Assembly (NCBI GenBank): GCA_039978895.1
Contig: JBDWAL010000009.1
Span: 14,688-78,687 of the forward strand
Source: Aliishimia sp039978895
GTDB taxonomy: Bacteria > Pseudomonadota > Alphaproteobacteria > Rhodobacterales > Rhodobacteraceae
Length of the DNA: 64,000 nucleotides
Reading direction: 5' to 3'
Part shown: positions 60,908-64,000 of the stretch, piece by piece
How the letters are laid out: every line of letters starts with the position of its first letter
Position numbering within the stretch: the first letter of the stretch is position 1
Translations under genes and position numbers: made by a program
Notes under the pieces: generated by a model
Told to the model about the DNA's origin: nothing
The model's database searches: none
The model's input: only the letters and a program-made list of their open reading frames with translations

Positions 60908-61192
60908 AGCTTCAAACTGGGATTTGTTCATGTTGATCATGCCGTCTTGAATGCGCGGCCATTCAAAGCCTTTGCCTTCGATGCGCTTGTAAGTCATCAC
61001 AAGGCCTGTTCCGTCCCAAACGATCAACTTGAGCCGGTCCGCGCGTTTCGAACGAAAGATGAAGATTGCGCCACTGAACGGATCAAGGTCAAACTCGTTT
61101 TGAACAATCGCTGCAAGGCCGTCCATCCCCTTTCGGAAGTCGACCGGCTTGCTGGCCACGTAGAATTTGAAGTTGCCGGCTGGAGAAATCAT
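60710..61192 (-). CDS. tnpB: IS66-family TnpB (Orf2), fused to foreign tail
   Basis: Residues 1-107 are canonical TnpB (GNFKFYVASKPVDFRKGMDGLAAIVQNEFDLDPFSGAIFIFRSKRADRLKLIVWDGTGLVMTYKRIEGKGFEWPR). From about residue 108 the reading is antisense to the plus-strand tnpC tail, so the copy was cut by recombination near 60870. The start overlaps the tnpA stop (61189-61192). Confidence 0.85.
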   Translation of the reverse strand: MISPAGNFKFYVASKPVDFRKGMDGLAAIVQNEFDLDPFSGAIFIFRSKRADRLKLIVWDGTGLVMTYKRIEGKGFEWPRIQDGMINMNKSQFEALFEGLDWKRVIPWQQLTVPRSRQFIGNLIQNPFQIRLRVDPIQLTGFNDGREYRPCFAAFINANE

Positions 61193-61623
61193 GGCCGGCT
61201 TTCAAATGCACGAATGAGGCTGATCAAGCCATCGACTGGGTAAGTAGATGGCAGCAACAATTCACATCCAGCGCGTTTGAAAATGATGTGAGATGTCGCA
61301 GCCTGTTTAACTGGCTCATCATGTTGGAGCTTGATTTCGGCAAATACTGGTACGGAATCCTGGACCGTTTGTCGCTTTGCCGACTTCTTTTGCTTCGGCC
61401 CCTTCCGCCAAGCATAGGCGGTCTTGTCCGAAATCTGGCACGTCTTTTGGACGTCACCGATTGAGAGCGTGCCGGATCTCATGCGCTTCGCCATTTCGCG
61501 CTTAAACTTTTCGGGCCACAGACGGCGGCCGTCTTTTCCGACGGGGATTGAATATCCGAAAGCGTGGAAGACTCTGTCGATTTTCTGATCACTTGCGAGG
61601 TCACCTAAGTTTTGAAAGTTCAT
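61189..61623 (-). CDS. tnpA: IS66-family TnpA (Orf1)
   Basis: A 144-residue Orf1 with an HTH (WPEKFKREMAKRMRSGTLSIGDVQKTCQISDKTAYAWRKG) and the usual C-terminus CELLLPSTYPVDGLISLIRAFESRP. It is coupled to the tnpB at 60710 by a four-base overlap. The matching tnpC is missing. Confidence 0.88.
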   Translation of the reverse strand: MNFQNLGDLASDQKIDRVFHAFGYSIPVGKDGRRLWPEKFKREMAKRMRSGTLSIGDVQKTCQISDKTAYAWRKGPKQKKSAKRQTVQDSVPVFAEIKLQHDEPVKQAATSHIIFKRAGCELLLPSTYPVDGLISLIRAFESRP

Positions 61624-61649
61624 GATGCCTGTATCCTTTTGGATGCATC

Positions 61650-62123
61650 ATAAGCTCGTAGGTGAGTTCAAGTCAGGCGCGATTTCGGGCCCCAGATGCA
61701 ACGCTTACGATCAAGCTGCTCAACATCCTGAGAGAGGAATATCGTCACCTTCATCGGATTTTTCTTTCTTGGGACGCCGCATCGTGGCACGTTTCAAAGA
61801 AATTGATTGAAAATATCGAAAGTGAGAACGCCCGCCCGCCAAACTTGCGTGGACCGACGGTCGCACTGGCACCTCTGCCAGCGGGCGCGCAGTTCCTAAA
61901 TGTCATCGAGGCAGTCTTCAGTGGAATGTCCCGTGCGGTCATTCATAACAGCAACTATGCCACAAGAGACGAGGCCAAGGCGGCAATAGATCGTTACTTT
62001 TCAGAGCGAAATGAATATTTTCAAAAACACCCCAAGAGAGCTGGCAACAAAATTTGGGGTGAGGAGCCGTCGGTCTCGGGCTTTTCAGATAGTAACAATT
62101 GCAAGGATCCAAGGTATCGTTAG
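61650..62123 (+). pseudogene. IS630-family transposase C-terminal fragment
   Basis: An open frame reading APDATLTIKLLNILREEYRHLHRIFLSWDAASWHVSKKLIENIE ... VALAPLPAGAQFLNVIEAVFSGMSRAVIHNSNYATRDEAKAAIDRYFSERNEYF. The WDAASWH and QFLNVIEAVFSGM segments carry the last catalytic Asp and Glu of the DDE_3 family. The N-terminal part is missing, so it is a fragment inserted between the IS66 tnpA and the right IS66 end. Confidence 0.8.
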
Positions 62124-62143
62124 TGCCCAAATTCATGCTCTTG

Positions 62144-62221
62144 TATTGGCGTACCGCCAATATATGCCCTAGTCGGTGATGCCGTAAGACCTCAAAATGG
62201 GGGGGGCGATGCAGCGCTTAC
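62144..62221 (-). repeat. IS66-type terminal end with subterminal palindrome (right)
   Basis: The minus strand from 62221 reads GTAAGCGCTGCATCG and then TTTTGAGGTCTT, homologous to the end at 58542. The palindrome TATTGGCG-TAC-CGCCAATA lies at 62144-62162. The terminus abuts the DUF4365 fragment. Confidence 0.75.
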
Positions 62222-62430
62222 CTTCCACTTTTTATTTGAACAGCAATGAGACGGCCGCTGGCATACAGCTTGTCTTGCTTGTCGATTGCAATTTCAATTT
62301 GACCATCTATTCCAAAGTCTCCTTTTTCGTTTTCCCTGAATATATGACCCATTTTAGTAATGCCGGTATTAACTAGGTTAACACCTTTCACCGAGGTCAC
62401 ATCGGTATCTGTAACAATTGGCAGTAGCAT
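62218..62430 (-). pseudogene. DUF4365-domain protein, truncated by IS66
   Basis: A 70-residue fragment containing GITKMGHIFRENEKGDFGIDGQIEIAIDKQDKLYASGRLIAVQIKSG, the N-terminal core of DUF4365 (FGID...GR.I.vQiKSG), a PD-(D/E)XK-like nuclease fold. The final Arg and stop (AGG TAA) come from the IS66 terminus GTAAGCG, so the rest of the gene was cut off by the insertion. The upstream side (62431-62646) is largely gene-free. Confidence 0.8.
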
Positions 62431-62646
62431 TTATGGCCTTATTTAATGTGTTTTTAAGATCATTTATTTCACCCAGAGGCGAGCACTGTTTCTTCATGTG
62501 CAAATCATAAGAAAATGGTATGCTTTAGCATGCTGTGGTGCAAGTCCTCAGCTTTGCAATGTCAGATTCCACTGTCCATCGCCGACCTTGGTGCTTTTCA
62601 CTGCAATCGCAAACTGCCCTAATGTTGGTTAGAGACTGCCATCATC

Positions 62647-64000
62647 TACAACCTCAATTTCAACTCGAGCCCTTCTGCGAAACGCCAAGGCAAGAGTTCC
62701 TCATATCGCCTCCGTGGTACCTTTTCTGTGAATTTCTCAACAACCAAGTGATGTATGCGTGGGGATCAATGTTGTTTATTCGACAGGTCCCGACAATGCT
62801 GGCGATGATGGCCCAAGTCTCTCCCCCGTCGGCACTGCCCGTAAACAGGGATGCCTTTCTCAATTGAACCAGCGGTCGGATCGTATTTTCAACGTTATTG
62901 TTGTCCATCTCGACACGCCCATCTTCAAGAAAAATCCGAAGGCCCCCTTCTAGCTTTAGCGCGTAATTGACCGCTTCACCGAGCTTGCTCTTCATCGCGC
63001 CGGTCCGTGCATAGGCCTTCAGGTACGCGAAAATGCCATCGACGATGGCTGTACTATCTCTCTTGCGCGTCGCTTGGCGAACAACGTGAGCCTTACCTTT
63101 CATCTCGCCCTCTACCTGGTAAAGCTTTCTGATCATGCCAACGATTTTTCTAGCTGGTTTGCTCTTGTTGGACTGTGGTTCCTCCCAGAACTTTCGACGC
63201 ACGTGCGCCCAGCAGAAAGCCAATTTAATAGGGCTGCCGATACGTGTTGAAGACGTCAATCGATTGTAACCTGAGTATGCATCAACCTGTAAAATACCTT
63301 CAAAACCAGAAAGCATCGTTTCGGCATGAATGCCTTCACGAGTTTGGGTATATTTGAACGCCACCGCCGGTGGTTTGTTACCACCCCATCGCCGATCATC
63401 ACGGCAAAGAGCCCAGATCCGACACGTCTTCAGTTTTCCGAGGCCGGGAAAGAGTTGGCCGAGGTGGGTCTCATCCATGTGTAGCTTGCTTGCTAATTTG
63501 ATGTCTGCGAGCAATGCTTCATATATTGGTTTCAGGGCATCCTTCGCCTTTTTCATAAGGCGTGAAAGGGTGGACCGGTCTATGTACACCCCCTTGCGTC
63601 CAAAAATGTCTTTGATGCGATTGAGTGGCAGGAAATCAGCGTATTTCTTAATCAAAACCGCTATGAACATCGAGGTGTCAAAACCACTCCCGTCAAATGG
63701 GTGCTCCGGCACAGGGCGTTGGGCAAAGTGTCCACAATTCTTGCAGGCGTTTTTGGAATAGATTTCTTTAATGACATAAATCTCCGCCTCTTTGTAAGCA
63801 AGCCGCTCTCGAACCTCGGTACCAACCAAACGGTAACCGCAACCGCACGCACATAACTGATCTGAGGTTGGATCAAGCTCACGAATCTCGCGACGGAGAT
63901 GAGCAGGGTATTCTTTTTTCTTTTTGCCTTTGCCCACATTACTAACGGGTGGGGCTTCCGCTTCATCGGGGGAGTCTTTTTCATCATCATCATCATCATC
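62647..64000 (-). CDS. tnpC: IS66-family transposase TnpC, 5' partial, frameshifted near its 3' end
   Basis: Runs off the right edge; the visible N-terminal part begins with an acidic run of six Asp (gat repeats) and SPDEAEAPPVSNVGKGKKKKEYPAHLRREIRELDPTSDQLCACGCGYRLVG (zinc-finger). The core has HMDETHLGQL, QVDAYSGYNRL and NNNVENTIRPLVQLRKASLFTGSADGGETWAI, the DDE residues. In the main frame it ends at 62660 with a foreign-looking tail. A one-base shift near 62745 restores the expected C-terminus VVEKFTEKVPRRRYEELLPWRFAEGLELKLRL and stops at 62647. So this copy is probably inactive, or the shift is a sequencing error. Confidence 0.88.

Noticed and set aside
58542..62221. A single 3.7-kb IS element with target duplications
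   Set aside because: The outer 8-base flanks CATCCAAC and CTTCCACT do not match, and genes of both orientations from different copies lie inside; it is a nested or recombined cluster.

Overview
The window looks like chromosomal DNA of a marine alphaproteobacterium of the Rhodobacteraceae (roseobacter) type. The evidence is the mix of genes: two complete TRAP transporter operons, a near-canonical Irr (iron control element) box before a dps gene, a VPLPA-CTERM surface protein, long RTX/type I secretion proteins, a DUF1289 protein, and many MmsA, DapA, SDR and PPOX catabolic genes. No rRNA, tRNA or CRISPR array was seen. The assignment to a family is an inference from gene content.

Layout. 1-4451 (-) is the N-terminal 1483 codons of a giant RTX protein that runs off the left edge. 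4996-5790 (-) is a formate/nitrite channel. 5885-11871 (-) is a catabolic operon: TRAP dctP-dctQ-dctM, a cupin, a DapA-family lyase and a methylmalonate-semialdehyde-type dehydrogenase, with a ROK regulator upstream (12178-13440). 13568-15183 is a divergent TetR / secreted metallo-beta-lactamase-fold pair with two operators that are exact inverted copies. A nitronate monooxygenase-like gene follows. 16483-21938 holds a VOC protein, two PPOX-type flavin proteins and a cupin-SDR-amine oxidase-TetR operon. Three of its promoters share a 12-bp near-palindrome, which suggests one small TetR regulon of unknown purpose. 22068-25064 carries a TPR protein and an ADP-ribosylglycohydrolase. 25158-32293 looks like a uronate-catabolism island: SDR, GntR regulator, a second TRAP operon with a thioredoxin-fold protein, and kduD-kduI. 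32596-34021 contains a VOC gene and the decayed remains of an IclR regulator and a BKACE (DUF849) enzyme.

34235-42123 is mixed housekeeping and accessory DNA: SDR-DoxX fusion, DUF2269, a divergent WYL regulator / EamA exporter pair around a perfect 19-bp inverted repeat, PPOX, a PEP mutase-family lyase, dps with an Irr box, DUF1289 and a porin. 42124-49038 is a LysR-controlled cluster of hydantoinase subunits hyuA and hyuB, a FAD oxidoreductase and a uronate dehydrogenase-like enzyme. 49100-57573 is a surface-protein region: a VPLPA-CTERM protein, a 1754-residue FG-GAP / Calx-beta / VWD / cadherin-like / RTX protein, and a TIGR03032 protein overlapping a glycosyltransferase gene.

From 57754 to the right edge the DNA is a graveyard of insertion sequences. 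At least four IS66-family copies in both orientations and an IS630 fragment have broken two metallophosphoesterase genes and a DUF4365 gene. One chimera joins a metallophosphoesterase N-terminus to an IS66 transposase core. The best candidates for undescribed biology are the TetR-controlled flavin/cupin/amine-oxidase regulon (16.4-22 kb) and the surface-protein/glycosyltransferase block (49-57.6 kb). Both are inferences from context.
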